Shown here in pieces: positions 8,587-19,204 of a DNA stretch of 53,621 bases (within the stretch, counting starts at the first letter, position 1; each line of letters opens with the position of its first letter). The stretch is from positions 1 to 53,621 of the forward strand of contig NZ_JACVVE010000038.1 in the NCBI RefSeq assembly GCF_016648105.1, written 5' to 3'. The notes below the pieces were generated by a model. The model saw nothing but the letters and a program-made list of their open reading frames with translations. It searched no databases and had not been told where the DNA came from. Made by a program: the position numbers and the translations under genes. This stretch comes from Pseudomonas sp. S31 (lineage in GTDB: Bacteria; Pseudomonadota; Gammaproteobacteria; Pseudomonadales; Pseudomonadaceae).

Positions 8587-8933
8587 CCGCGCTCGATCTC
8601 CACGCCAACACCGCCACGGGCCGCCGGCACGGCGCCTGGCTTGGTCAGTTTCAGCCGCACCCAGGGGATCTGGAACTCGGCCATCAGTACCGCGACCAGG
8701 CGCTCGGCGAAGGTTTCCACCAGCTCGAAGCGCGCCTGCTCGGCAAATGCCTGGACCCGCGCCGAGACACTGGCGTAGTCCAGCGCCAGGCTCAGGTCGT
8801 CACCGGCCGCGGCTGGGCGGTTGTCCCAGGCGAAACTCAGGTCCAGGCGCAGGCACTGGCGAATATCCCGCTCCCAGTCATAGGCACCGATGACGGTATC
8901 GACTTCCAGGCCTTCGATGAACACTCTGTCCAA
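8577..8933 (-). CDS. folB: Dihydroneopterin aldolase
   Basis: Converts dihydroneopterin to 6-hydroxymethyl-dihydropterin and glycolaldehyde, the step before FolK. Starting at the TTG (8931-8933) gives a 118-residue protein LDRVFIEGLEVDTVIGAYDWE, the family's usual length and N-terminus, with GGAGAG seven bases upstream. An ATG 24 bases further up would add eight residues (MSCCGEKC) not found in the family. The catalytic Lys lies in RLKLTKPGAVP near residue 100 and the Glu/Tyr region in VIGAYDWE. The unusual TTG start is inferred from spacing and homology. Confidence 0.9.
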   Translation of the reverse strand: MDRVFIEGLEVDTVIGAYDWERDIRQCLRLDLSFAWDNRPAAAGDDLSLALDYASVSARVQAFAEQARFELVETFAERLVAVLMAEFQIPWVRLKLTKPGAVPAARGGVGVEIERGCL

Positions 8934-9007
8934 GCACTTCTCTCCACAGCACGACAAGGGCGACTGGCGCCGTTAGAATCAGGGCGTCCTCGCCCGGAAT
9001 AGTTAGC

Positions 9008-9577
9008 ATGTTTTGGTTATTGGCGCTGCTCGCCTACCTGCTCGGCTCGCTGTCCTTCGCCATCCTCCTCAGCCGCCTGTCAGGCAGCCCGGACCCGCGT
9101 TCCAGCGGCTCGGGCAACGCCGGCGCCACCAACATGCTACGCCTGGCCGGTCGCAAACTGGCGATCCTGACCCTGCTTGGCGACCTGTGCAAGGGGTTGC
9201 TGCCCGTCCTGCTTGCCCGCGCCGCCGGCCTCGACCTGCAGGAGCAGGCCTGGGTGGGCGTATGCGCGGTACTCGGCCACCTGCTACCACTGTACTTTCG
9301 CTTCCAGGGCGGCAAGGGTGTCGCCACCGCCGCCGGCATGCTCATGGGCCTGTACTTCCCGGCCGCCCTGCTCGCCATCGCTGCCTGGCTGCTGACCTTC
9401 TACCTGACCCGCACCAGCTCCCTCGCCGCGCTGATCGCAACGCCGCTGACCCTGCCCCTGCTGGCGTGGCGCCAACCTGAAGCGCTGCTGCCGATCGCCG
9501 TGCTCACGGTGATGATCGTATGGCGCCACCGCAACAATCTGCGCGATCTGTTTGCCGGGCGTGAAAGGCATTTCTGA
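9008..9577 (+). CDS. plsY: Acyl-phosphate:glycerol-3-phosphate acyltransferase PlsY
   Basis: Inner-membrane enzyme that acylates glycerol-3-phosphate with acyl-phosphate, the first step of phospholipid synthesis. 189 residues with about five hydrophobic segments. Signature motifs are SGNAGATNMLR (about residues 36-46), GHLLPLYFRFQGGKGVATAAG (about 90-110) and a late WRHRNNLRDL (about 171-180). It is divergent from folB, with 74 bp between the start codons, and converges on tsaD. Confidence 0.95.
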   Translation: MFWLLALLAYLLGSLSFAILLSRLSGSPDPRSSGSGNAGATNMLRLAGRKLAILTLLGDLCKGLLPVLLARAAGLDLQEQAWVGVCAVLGHLLPLYFRFQGGKGVATAAGMLMGLYFPAALLAIAAWLLTFYLTRTSSLAALIATPLTLPLLAWRQPEALLPIAVLTVMIVWRHRNNLRDLFAGRERHF

Positions 9578-9592
9578 CGCGCCCGGCGCAAA

Positions 9593-10618
9593 TCAGACCG
9601 GCGGCAGCTGCTCCATCGGCCAGCGCGCCTGCACGCTGATCGCCAGGTCCTGGCGCTGCCCGGCCAACAGACGCTGGCAGCCGGCATAGGCGATCATCGC
9701 GCCGTTGTCGGTACAAAACTGCGGTCGAGCGTAGTAAACGTTGCCCTTGATACTGGCCAGCATATCTTCCAACGAGGCGCGCAGGGCCTTGTTGGCGCTG
9801 ACGCCACCGGCAATCACCAGGCGCTTGAGGCCGGTCTGCTTGAGAGCACGCTTGCACTTGATGGTGAGAGTCTCCACCACCGCCTGCTGGAACGCCAGGG
9901 ACAGGTCGCAACGGGTTTGCTCGCTGTCGTCACCGGCATTGCGGCACTGCTGCCAGGTGTTCAAGGCGAAGGTCTTCAGGCCGCTGAAGCTGAACTCCAG
10001 GCCCGGACGATCGGTCATCGGCCGTGGGAACACGAAGCGCCCCGGGGTCCCCTGCTCGGCCAGGCGAGCGATTTCCGGACCGCCTGGGTAATTCAGGCCG
10101 ATCAGCTTGGCGGTCTTGTCGAAGGCCTCGCCGGCGGCGTCGTCCAGGCTCTCGCCGAGCAACTCGTACTGGCCGATGCCATCGACGCGCACCAGTTGGG
10201 TATGCCCACCCGACACCAACAAAGCGACGAACGGAAACTCAGGCGGGTTTTCCTCCAGCATCGGCGCCAGAAGATGGCCTTCCATGTGGTGCACGCCGAT
10301 CGCCGGGATGTCCCAGGCAAAGGCCAGCGCCTGGGCGCACGAGGCACCCACCAGCAGCGCGCCAACCAGGCCGGGGCCGGCGGTGTAGGCAATGGCGTCG
10401 ATCTCGGTCGCGACACAGCCGGCCTCGTCCAGCACCTGGCGGATCAGCGGCAGCATGCGCTTGACGTGATCCCGCGAGGCGAGCTCGGGCACCACGCCGC
10501 CGAATACGCGGTGCAGGTCGATCTGGCTGAACAGCGCGTCGGCCAACAAACCGCGCTCGCTGTCGTATAATGCGACGCCGGTTTCGTCGCAGGATGTTTC
10601 CAATCCCAGTACTAGCAT
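9593..10618 (-). CDS. tsaD: tRNA N6-threonylcarbamoyladenosine transferase subunit TsaD
   Basis: Transfers the threonylcarbamoyl group to A37 of ANN-decoding tRNAs, with TsaB/TsaE. 341 residues, full length. ASKHA-fold motifs: LGLETSCDETGVALYD (residues 4-19), the metal-binding HHMEGH (about 110-115), and LLVSGGHTQLV (about 133-143). Older name gcp. It is divergent from rpsU, an old and widely conserved neighbourhood, with a 205-bp shared promoter region. Confidence 0.96.
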   Translation of the reverse strand: MLVLGLETSCDETGVALYDSERGLLADALFSQIDLHRVFGGVVPELASRDHVKRMLPLIRQVLDEAGCVATEIDAIAYTAGPGLVGALLVGASCAQALAFAWDIPAIGVHHMEGHLLAPMLEENPPEFPFVALLVSGGHTQLVRVDGIGQYELLGESLDDAAGEAFDKTAKLIGLNYPGGPEIARLAEQGTPGRFVFPRPMTDRPGLEFSFSGLKTFALNTWQQCRNAGDDSEQTRCDLSLAFQQAVVETLTIKCKRALKQTGLKRLVIAGGVSANKALRASLEDMLASIKGNVYYARPQFCTDNGAMIAYAGCQRLLAGQRQDLAISVQARWPMEQLPPV

Positions 10619-10705
10619 GGGCTCGTCCCTTGTGGGGGCTGAATTCGAAGCCGCGCATGATAGTCCCCGTGCCGGGTGCCGACCAGCGGTTTTCGATCAG
10701 AGGCT

Positions 10706-10734
10706 TTGCATTCCGGCTTGCTAAGGGTTAACAT
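10706..10734 (+). promoter_or_regulatory. Predicted sigma-70 promoter of rpsU-dnaG-rpoD
   Basis: TTGCAT (10706-10711), a 17-base spacer and TAACAT (10729-10734), about 90 bases before the rpsU start. It faces away from tsaD. Position and spacing suit the main promoter of the macromolecular synthesis operon. Confidence 0.6.
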
Positions 10735-10823
10735 CCGCAACCCTTGAAAACCGACGTTCTCCAGCACACCTTTTGTTTTGCCAGGAGCACGTCTACCCCG
10801 GTAATGAATTAAGGTAGCCCTGG

Positions 10824-11039
10824 ATGCCAGCCGTCAAAGTTAAAGAGAACGAACCCTTCGACGTAGCTCTGCGTCGTTTCAAGCGCTCCTGCGAAAAAGC
10901 CGGTGTACTGGCTGAAGTTCGTAGCCGCGAGTTTTACGAGAAGCCGACCGCCGAGCGCAAGCGCAAAGCAGCTGCCGCTGTTAAGCGTCACGCCAAGAAA
11001 GTTCAGCGCGAACAGCGCCGCGCCGTTCGTCTGTACTAA
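10824..11039 (+). CDS. rpsU: 30S ribosomal protein S21
   Basis: 71-residue basic protein beginning MPAVKVKENEPFDVALRRFKR and ending RREQRRAVRLY-like, the standard bS21 sequence and length; a small-subunit protein that helps mRNA base pairing during initiation. AAGGTA lies ten bases before the ATG. First gene of the rpsU-dnaG-rpoD operon, so its synthesis is tied to primase and the main sigma factor. Confidence 0.98.
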   Translation: MPAVKVKENEPFDVALRRFKRSCEKAGVLAEVRSREFYEKPTAERKRKAAAAVKRHAKKVQREQRRAVRLY

Positions 11040-11345
11040 TACAGACGTTCTACGCAAAGCTTCTGCCCCGCCCGGCTCTGCGCCGGGCCGATGGCAGCGG
11101 TTGCTTCAAAATGCTTCAAACCTTGAGCAGCTAGCCCAAGGCGCCCTTTGCCAGTGCTTCTGCACCTGCAAGGCGGCATACGCCTGAAACGTCAGAGCTG
11201 GTCCAAGACCAGTCGTGCACGTCCTGTCTGACGAGCCCCTGTGGCTGGCGACGAGCACACTCCCTCGCACTTTCCTGTTTACAGCACTCGCCCCTACCTT
11301 CGCGTTAGCGTTTAGACTTGCCAGCTGCCAGATGACGAGACTGCC
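11040..11345 (+). other. 306-bp spacer between rpsU and dnaG
   Basis: No credible gene. It holds a strong hairpin just after rpsU (listed separately) and a purine-poor stretch before dnaG. In E. coli this position has a partial terminator that makes S21 more abundant than primase; the same logic probably holds. No clear Shine-Dalgarno precedes dnaG (TGACGAGACTGCC), which fits low primase output. Confidence 0.5.
11070..11088 (+). terminator. Hairpin after rpsU, likely partial terminator
   Basis: GCCCGGC (11070-11076) and GCCGGGC (11082-11088) form a 7-bp stem with a five-base loop, 30 bases after the rpsU stop. There is no T-run, so full termination is unlikely; attenuation or 3'-end protection of rpsU mRNA fits better. 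Confidence 0.5.
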
Positions 11346-13328
11346 ATGGCCGGGCTGATTCCCCAGAGTTTCATCGATGACCTGATCAACCGCCTCGACA
11401 TCGTCGACGTGGTGAGTTCGCGCGTCCAGCTGAAAAAGACCGGCAAGAACTACTCCGCCTGCTGCCCGTTCCACAAGGAGAAGACCCCCTCCTTCACCGT
11501 CAGCCCCGACAAGCAGTTCTACTACTGCTTCGGCTGTGGTGCCGGCGGCAACGCCCTCGGCTTCGTCATGGACCACGACAACCTGGATTTCCCCCAGGCC
11601 GTCGAGGAACTGGCCCGCGCCGCTGGCATGGAGGTACCCCGCGAAGAGGGCCGGCGCAGCCAGAAGCCACGCCAGCCGACCGACTCGCCGCTGTACCCGT
11701 TGCTCGAGGCGGCTGCCGAGTTCTATCGCCAGGCCTTGCGCAGCCATCCGACCCGCAAGTCGGCGGTCGAATACCTCAAGGGCCGAGGCCTGTCCGGCGA
11801 GATCGCCCGCGACTTCGGCCTGGGCTTCGCCCCTCCGGGCTGGGACAACTTGCTCAAGCACCTGGGCGCCGACAGCCTGCAGCAGAAGGTGATGATCGAC
11901 GCCGGCCTGCTGATCGAGAACGCCGAGAGCGGCAAGCGCTACGATCGCTTCCGCGACCGGGTGATGTTCCCCATCCGCGACAGCCGCGGGCGCGTCATCG
12001 CCTTCGGCGGCCGGGTACTGGGCGACGACAAGCCCAAGTACCTGAACAGCCCGGAAACCCCGGTGTTCCACAAGGGCCAGGAGCTGTACGGGCTGTACGA
12101 GGCGCGCAAGCACAACCGCAATCTCGACGAGATCATCGTCGTCGAAGGCTACATGGACGTCATTGCCCTGGCCCAGCAGGGCCTGCGCAACGCCGTCGCC
12201 ACGCTCGGCACGGCCACCAGCGAGGAACACCTCAAGCGACTGTTTCGTGTGGTGCCCAGCGTGCTGTTCTGCTTCGACGGCGACCAGGCTGGGCGCAAGG
12301 CCGCCTGGCGCGCCCTGGAGTCGACCCTGTCGGCCCTGCAGGATGGGCGCCGCGCGCGCTTCCTGTTCCTGCCCGAAGGCGAAGACCCGGACAGCCTGGT
12401 GCGCGCCGAGGGCACCGACGCCTTCAGGGCCCGCATCAACCAGCACGCCCAGCCACTCGCCGATTACTTCTTCGAGCAACTGAGCGCCGAGGCCGACCCG
12501 CGTTCGCTGGAAGGCAAGGCGCACATGGCGACCCTGGCCGCACCGTTGATCGAAAAGATCCCCGGCGCCAATCTGCGTCAGTTGATGCGCAATCGCCTGA
12601 AGGAAATCACCGGTCTCGACCCGCAGCAGGTCGAGCAACTGGCCCAGCAGGCGCCCGTCACCAGCAGCGTGCCGGACTACGACCCGGGCTACGACTACGA
12701 TGCGATGGCCAGCTATACCCCCGACTACGGCGACATGCCGCAGCCGGACTACGCCCCGGTACACCAGGAGCCACAGTGGCAACCGAAACAGGGCGGCGGC
12801 AAGAAGCCGTGGAGTGACAAGCCCTGGGACAAGAACCGCAAAGGCGGCAAGCCCTGGCAGCAACGCGACGAAGCCCCTCCGCGGGTGCCGGCGCCGGTCG
12901 AGCCGCCTACCCTGGCCGCCCTGCGCACCCTGCTGCACCACCCGCTGCTCGCCGGCAAGGTCGAGGACGCCAGCCACTTCGCCGACGAAGAGCACCTGTA
13001 CAGCCAGCTGCTGGTGGCGCTGATCGAGGCCGCGCAGAAAAATCCTGGTCTAAGCTCTATGCAGCTGATCGCACGCTGGCACGGCACCGAACAAGGCCGC
13101 CTGTTGCGGGCCCTGGCGGAAAAGGAATGGCTGATCGTGGCGGACAACCTTGAACAACAGTTTTTCGACACCATAACTAGCTTGTCTGCCCGCCAACGCG
13201 AGCGCAGCCTGGAACAACTGCTCAGGAAATCACGTCAAAGCGAATTGACCAGCGAGGAAAAATCCCAGCTCCTCGCCCTGCTGAGCCGGAATGTTCCCGC
13301 ACAAACGCCGACCTCATCTGGCGCGTGA
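11346..13328 (+). CDS. dnaG: DNA primase
   Basis: Makes RNA primers at the replication fork with DnaB. 660 residues. N-terminal CHC2 zinc domain CPFHKEKTPSF...YYCFGCGAGG (about residues 40-68), RNA-polymerase/TOPRIM core with VVEGYMDVIAL (about 264-274) and CFDGDQAGRKAAWRAL (about 309-324), C-terminal DnaB-binding domain from about residue 525. Between them, residues about 442-520 form a low-complexity linker, first rich in Tyr, Asp and Pro, then in Lys, Trp and Gly. Second gene of the macromolecular synthesis operon. Confidence 0.96.
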   Translation: MAGLIPQSFIDDLINRLDIVDVVSSRVQLKKTGKNYSACCPFHKEKTPSFTVSPDKQFYYCFGCGAGGNALGFVMDHDNLDFPQAVEELARAAGMEVPREEGRRSQKPRQPTDSPLYPLLEAAAEFYRQALRSHPTRKSAVEYLKGRGLSGEIARDFGLGFAPPGWDNLLKHLGADSLQQKVMIDAGLLIENAESGKRYDRFRDRVMFPIRDSRGRVIAFGGRVLGDDKPKYLNSPETPVFHKGQELYGLYEARKHNRNLDEIIVVEGYMDVIALAQQGLRNAVATLGTATSEEHLKRLFRVVPSVLFCFDGDQAGRKAAWRALESTLSALQDGRRARFLFLPEGEDPDSLVRAEGTDAFRARINQHAQPLADYFFEQLSAEADPRSLEGKAHMATLAAPLIEKIPGANLRQLMRNRLKEITGLDPQQVEQLAQQAPVTSSVPDYDPGYDYDAMASYTPDYGDMPQPDYAPVHQEPQWQPKQGGGKKPWSDKPWDKNRKGGKPWQQRDEAPPRVPAPVEPPTLAALRTLLHHPLLAGKVEDASHFADEEHLYSQLLVALIEAAQKNPGLSSMQLIARWHGTEQGRLLRALAEKEWLIVADNLEQQFFDTITSLSARQRERSLEQLLRKSRQSELTSEEKSQLLALLSRNVPAQTPTSSGA

Positions 13329-13340
13329 GGCCCATGCTCG

Positions 13341-13346
13341 GGTATA
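13341..13346 (+). promoter_or_regulatory. Perfect -10 hexamer just upstream of rpoD
   Basis: TATAAT preceded by GGG lies 13 bases after the dnaG stop and 50 bases before rpoD. The -35 position (about 13318-13323, CTGGCG) is poor, so this may be a weak or activator-dependent internal rpoD promoter. Confidence 0.4.
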
Positions 13347-13395
13347 ATCCTCGGCTTGTTTTTTGCCCGCCAAGACCTTCAGTGGATAGGGTGTT

Positions 13396-15246
<1,851 letters not shown>

Positions 15247-15251
15247 TGACG

Positions 15252-15280
15252 AACCCCGGCCCAGGCCGGGGTTTTTCTTT
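15252..15280 (+). terminator. Rho-independent terminator after rpoD
   Basis: Stem ACCCCGGC / GCCGGGGT with a short loop followed by TTTTTCTTTT, starting five bases after the rpoD stop. Ends the rpsU-dnaG-rpoD transcript. Confidence 0.9.
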
Positions 15281-15362
15281 TCCGTGACCGGGCGATTTAG
15301 CCCTGACACAGGGGCCGATGCGCGACTACACTCGATTCAGACTACCTGAATGCGAGGCCGCT

Positions 15363-18300
15363 ATGCCGCCAATGCCGGCCATCCTGTTGCTGATCCTGCT
15401 CCTGTGGAACACAACGGCCGGCGCCCTGACCCTGACAGACGAGGAAAAAGCCTGGCTCGCGGCCCATCCGCAACTGAGCCTGGGCGTCGATGCCTCCTGG
15501 CCACCGTTCGAGTTCCGCGACCAGGAGGGCCGATACCAGGGATTGGCCGCCGATTACATCGCCTTGCTGCAGCAGCGCCTGGGCGTTGCGCTGACGCCGG
15601 TAGAGCCGAAAAGCTGGACCGAGGTACTGGAGCAGGCGCGCAACCATCGCATCGACCTGCTGCCAGGCATCATGTCGACCCCCGAACGCCAGGCCTACCT
15701 GGCGTTCACCCGCCCCTACCTGGACTTTCCCATCGTCATCCTCGCCCACGAGGGCGGCGCGCAACCGCGCACCCTGAACGACCTCTACGGCTTGAAGATC
15801 GCGGTGGTGGAAAACTACGCGCCCCACGAACTGCTGCGCACCCACCATCCCGACCTCAACCTGGTAGCCATGCCCAACGTCAGCTCGGCCCTGCAGGCCC
15901 TGGCTACCGATGCCGTGGACGCGGTGGTGGGCGACCTCGCCTCGAGCATCTGGAGCCTGCGCCAGCTCAAGCTCGACGGCCTGTACGTCAGTGGCGAGAC
16001 GCCCTACCGCTACCAGTTGGCCATGGCCACGCCGCGTGACAATCCAATGCTGGTCGGCATCCTCGACAAGGCCATGGCCGACCTCGGTGAAAGCGAGGTC
16101 AACCAGCTCCAGCAACGCTGGGTCGGCAATGTGGTCGACAAACGCACGTTCTGGCACGACTTGCTGCTCTATGGCCTGCCTGCGGTGCTGGTGCTGTTGG
16201 CCATGCTCGCCGCGGTGATGCGTATCAATCGGCGCCTGAGCTCGGAAATTTCCCGGCGCATCTCCCTGGAACAGGAGCTGCGCAGCAGCGAATACCATTA
16301 CCGCAGCTTGATCGAAAGCCTGTCGGCGATCGCCTGGGAAGCGGACGCCAACGACTTCACCTACAGCTACGTCTCGCCCCATGCCGAGGACCTGCTCGGC
16401 TATCCCATCCAGAGCTGGCTGCGCCCCGGCTTCTGGCGCAGCATCCTGCACCCGGAGGACGCACTCTGGGCCCAGGCCTATTGCGAGAGCGAAACCGCCG
16501 CCGGCCGCGACCACAGCCTCGACTACCGGGTGATCCGCGCCGATGGTCAGCCCCTGTGGGTACGCAACATCGTCAGCATGATCGAGCATGGCCACCGCCC
16601 GGTGATGCGTGGCCTGATGATCGACATCAGCGAGACCAAGCGCACCGAGGACGCCCTGCGCCTGTCGGAGCAAAAGTTCGCCTCGGTGTTCCAGCAGTGC
16701 CCGGACATCCTGCTGATCGCCCGGCACAGCGACGGCGTGCTGCTGGAGGTCAACGAAGCCTTCGAGGAGCAGATCGGCCTGACCCCGGGCCAGGTGATCG
16801 GTCGCACCGCAACGCAACTGGGCCTGTGGGGCGTCAGCGGGAGTGGCCCGGCGCTGCTCGAGCGCCTGCACCGGGGCGGCATCCGCAACCTCGAGATGAC
16901 CTTCCGGCGCAGCAACGGCCAGTTGTTCACTGGCCTGACCTCGGCGGAAACCTTCGAGCTCGATGGCGTCCTCGCGCTGGTGGTGGCTGTGCGCGACATC
17001 AGCCAGCTCAAGGAAACCCAGGAACAACTGCAAACCTCCGAAGAGAAATTCGCCAAGGCCTTCCACGCGTCCCCTGACGGCCTGTTGCTGTCGCGCCAAA
17101 GCGACGGCCTGCTGATGGAGGTGAACGAAGGCTTCTGTCGCCTGACCGGCTACGACCTCAACCCGTCCATCGACCAGACCTCCTTCGACCTGGGCATCTG
17201 GGTAGACCTCAACGAGCGCAAGCGCCTGATCGAGCAACTCAGCCGTGACGGCTTCGTGCGTGACTTCAGTTGCCACCTGCGGCGCAGCGACGGGCAGATC
17301 CGCCTGTGCGAGCTGGCCGCCCGGCCGTTGCCGATCGGTGGCGTCGATTGCATGCTGACCATCGCCCGCGACATCACCGAACGTCACCTGATGCAGGAAA
17401 AACTCCAGCTGGCGGCAACCGTGTTCGAGAACACCGCCGAGGGTGTGCTGATCACCGATACCGACCAACGCATCAGTGCAGTCAACCGGGCCTTCAGCGA
17501 GATCACCGGCTACAGCGAAATCGAGTCCCTGGGCCAGACCCCGCGTCTGCTCGCCTCCGGCCAGCACGACAGCGCCTTCTACGCCGCCATGTGGCACCAA
17601 CTCACCGACGAAGGCCACTGGCAGGGCGAGATCTGCAACAAACGCAAGAACGGTGAGCTGTACCCCAGCTGGTTGACCATCAGCGCGGTGCGCAACCTGG
17701 AGCGCGAGGTCACCCACTTCGTCGCCGTGTTCGCCGACATCTCCAGCCTCAAGCATGCCCAGGCCAAACTCGACTATCAGGCCCACCATGATCCGCTCAC
17801 CGGCCTGCCCAACCGAGCTTTGTTCGAAAGCCGTCTGCAGAACGTACTCACCTGCCCCCAGGTGTCGAGCCGCCAGGGCGCCGTACTGTTCCTCGACCTC
17901 GACCGTTTCAAGCATATCAACGATAGCCTCGGGCACCCGGTGGGCGATCTGCTGCTCAAGGGCATCGCCCAGCGCCTCAAGGAGCAAGTGCGTGACGTCG
18001 ACACCGTGGCCCGCCTGGGTGGCGACGAGTTCATCATCCTTCTGCCCGGCCTGCACCGCCCCAGCGACGCCAGCACCATCGCCAACAAGCTGCTGGCGTG
18101 TTTCAACGCCCCATTCCAGGCAGGCGAACACGAGTTCTTCACCAGCGCCAGCATCGGTATCAGCCTCTACCCCCAGGACGGCTCCGACGTCGCGTCGCTG
18201 ATCCGCAACGCCGACGCCGCGATGTACCGCTCCAAGGCCAAGGGGCGCAACCGTGTCGAAGTCTACACCCGCGACCTCACCGCCCAGGCCAGCGAACGCG

Positions 18301-19106
18301 TCGCCCTGGAACACGAGCTACGTCGCGCCATCGAACGTAACGAACTGAGCCTGAACTACCAGCCCAAGCTCAGCCTCAAGACCCAGCGACTGGTCGGCGC
18401 CGAGGCGCTGATCCGCTGGTGCCATCCCAGCCTGGGCGAAGTGCCGCCGGAGCACTTCATCCACCTGGCCGAAGAGAATGGCACCATCCTGCAACTGGGC
18501 GACTGGGTGCTGGAACAGGCCTGCATGCAGATGCACGCCTGGAAGAAGCGCTACCAGGCGTTCGGCCCGCTCTCGATCAACCTGGCGGGCGCGCAGCTGC
18601 GCCACCCCAAGCTGGCCAAGCGCATCGAACACCTGCTCAAGACCTATCAGCTCAAGGCCGGCGACCTGCAGTTGGAGATCACCGAGAACTTCATCATGAG
18701 CCAGGCCGAGGAGGCCCTGGCGGTGCTGCACGAACTCAAGCAGCTGGGCGTGCAGTTGGCCATCGATGACTTCGGTACCGGCTATTCGTCACTGAGCTAC
18801 CTCAAGCGCCTGCCGCTGGACATCCTCAAGATCGACAAGTCATTCATCCGCGGCCTGCCCGACGACCCGCACGACGCCGCCATCGCTCGGGCCATCATTG
18901 CCCTTGGCCGCAGCATGCAACTGACGATCATCGCTGAAGGCGTGGAGAACCAGGCACAACAGCGCTTCCTGACCAACGAGGGCTGCGAGCAGATCCAGGG
19001 CTACATCGTCAGCCTGCCGCTATCACCGGACGAATTCGCCGCGTCCTTTCTTCGTATAGCACTGTCCGATCTTTCGGATGGCACCCTTTCAAAACCCTCG
19101 TTATAA
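15363..19106 (+). CDS. rmcA: RmcA-type sensor: periplasmic binding domain, PAS domains, GGDEF and EAL
   Basis: 1247-residue inner-membrane c-di-GMP enzyme. From the ATG at 15363 it has a signal peptide (PAILLLILLLW...AGA), a solute-binding (SBP_bac_3) periplasmic domain (about residues 28-262), a transmembrane helix (about 267-290, LLLYGLPAVLVLLAMLAAVM), four PAS segments (about 305-800), GGDEF (motif intact, 886-890) and EAL (motif 1014-1016; DDFGTGYSSL at 1135-1144). Both catalytic motifs look intact. Size, domains and position beside rpoD match P. aeruginosa PA0575/RmcA, a redox- and amino-acid-responsive phosphodiesterase that lowers c-di-GMP in biofilms. A start 45 bases upstream would spoil the signal peptide. 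Orthology is inferred. Confidence 0.88.
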   Translation: MPPMPAILLLILLLWNTTAGALTLTDEEKAWLAAHPQLSLGVDASWPPFEFRDQEGRYQGLAADYIALLQQRLGVALTPVEPKSWTEVLEQARNHRIDLLPGIMSTPERQAYLAFTRPYLDFPIVILAHEGGAQPRTLNDLYGLKIAVVENYAPHELLRTHHPDLNLVAMPNVSSALQALATDAVDAVVGDLASSIWSLRQLKLDGLYVSGETPYRYQLAMATPRDNPMLVGILDKAMADLGESEVNQLQQRWVGNVVDKRTFWHDLLLYGLPAVLVLLAMLAAVMRINRRLSSEISRRISLEQELRSSEYHYRSLIESLSAIAWEADANDFTYSYVSPHAEDLLGYPIQSWLRPGFWRSILHPEDALWAQAYCESETAAGRDHSLDYRVIRADGQPLWVRNIVSMIEHGHRPVMRGLMIDISETKRTEDALRLSEQKFASVFQQCPDILLIARHSDGVLLEVNEAFEEQIGLTPGQVIGRTATQLGLWGVSGSGPALLERLHRGGIRNLEMTFRRSNGQLFTGLTSAETFELDGVLALVVAVRDISQLKETQEQLQTSEEKFAKAFHASPDGLLLSRQSDGLLMEVNEGFCRLTGYDLNPSIDQTSFDLGIWVDLNERKRLIEQLSRDGFVRDFSCHLRRSDGQIRLCELAARPLPIGGVDCMLTIARDITERHLMQEKLQLAATVFENTAEGVLITDTDQRISAVNRAFSEITGYSEIESLGQTPRLLASGQHDSAFYAAMWHQLTDEGHWQGEICNKRKNGELYPSWLTISAVRNLEREVTHFVAVFADISSLKHAQAKLDYQAHHDPLTGLPNRALFESRLQNVLTCPQVSSRQGAVLFLDLDRFKHINDSLGHPVGDLLLKGIAQRLKEQVRDVDTVARLGGDEFIILLPGLHRPSDASTIANKLLACFNAPFQAGEHEFFTSASIGISLYPQDGSDVASLIRNADAAMYRSKAKGRNRVEVYTRDLTAQASERVALEHELRRAIERNELSLNYQPKLSLKTQRLVGAEALIRWCHPSLGEVPPEHFIHLAEENGTILQLGDWVLEQACMQMHAWKKRYQAFGPLSINLAGAQLRHPKLAKRIEHLLKTYQLKAGDLQLEITENFIMSQAEEALAVLHELKQLGVQLAIDDFGTGYSSLSYLKRLPLDILKIDKSFIRGLPDDPHDAAIARAIIALGRSMQLTIIAEGVENQAQQRFLTNEGCEQIQGYIVSLPLSPDEFAASFLRIALSDLSDGTLSKPSL

Positions 19107-19107
19107 T
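19102..19107 (+). promoter_or_regulatory. -10 element of the tRNA gene, overlapping the rmcA stop codon
   Basis: A perfect TATAAT contains the TAA stop of rmcA (19104-19106). A GC-rich discriminator (CCGGCC) follows, as usual for stringently controlled stable-RNA promoters, and the tRNA begins 15 bases later. No good -35 was seen within rmcA. Confidence 0.6.
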
Positions 19108-19122
19108 CCGGCCTCCTGCTGA

Positions 19123-19199
19123 GGGCCTATAGCTCAGTCGGTTAGAGCAGAGGACTCATAATCCTTTGGTCCACGGTTCGAGTCCGTGTGGGCCCACCA
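19123..19199 (+). tRNA. tRNA with CAT anticodon, probably tRNA-Ile2 (lysidine-modified)
   Basis: 77 bases including encoded CCA. Acceptor GGGCCTA pairs with TGGGCCC (one G-T), D arm GCTC...GAGC, anticodon stem GAGGA/TCCTT with loop CTCATAA (anticodon 19157-19159), T arm CACGG TTCGAGT CCGTG. A CAT anticodon can be initiator Met, elongator Met or Ile2. There is no initiator-type G-C triplet or acceptor mismatch. C4-G69 and C5-G68 pairs, positive determinants for TilS in E. coli tRNA-Ile2, are present, and the GACTCATAATC and TTGGTC segments resemble E. coli ileX, so Ile2 is favoured over elongator Met. Confidence 0.93.
19158..19199 (+). repeat. Left copy of tRNA-derived direct repeat (attL-like)
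   Basis: The tRNA 3' part from the anticodon loop (ATAATCC...) to CCA. It recurs at 21550-21592 with a single inserted G. Identity starting in the anticodon loop and running to the 3' end is the usual core of tyrosine-integrase attachment sites in tRNA genes. Confidence 0.75.
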
Positions 19200-19204
19200 A
19201 GTAC

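Noticed and set aside
15342..18314. 990-codon open frame on the minus strand opposite rmcA
   Set aside because: High GC with strong third-position bias leaves long open antisense frames. The plus strand carries clear domains and motifs; the minus reading has none.
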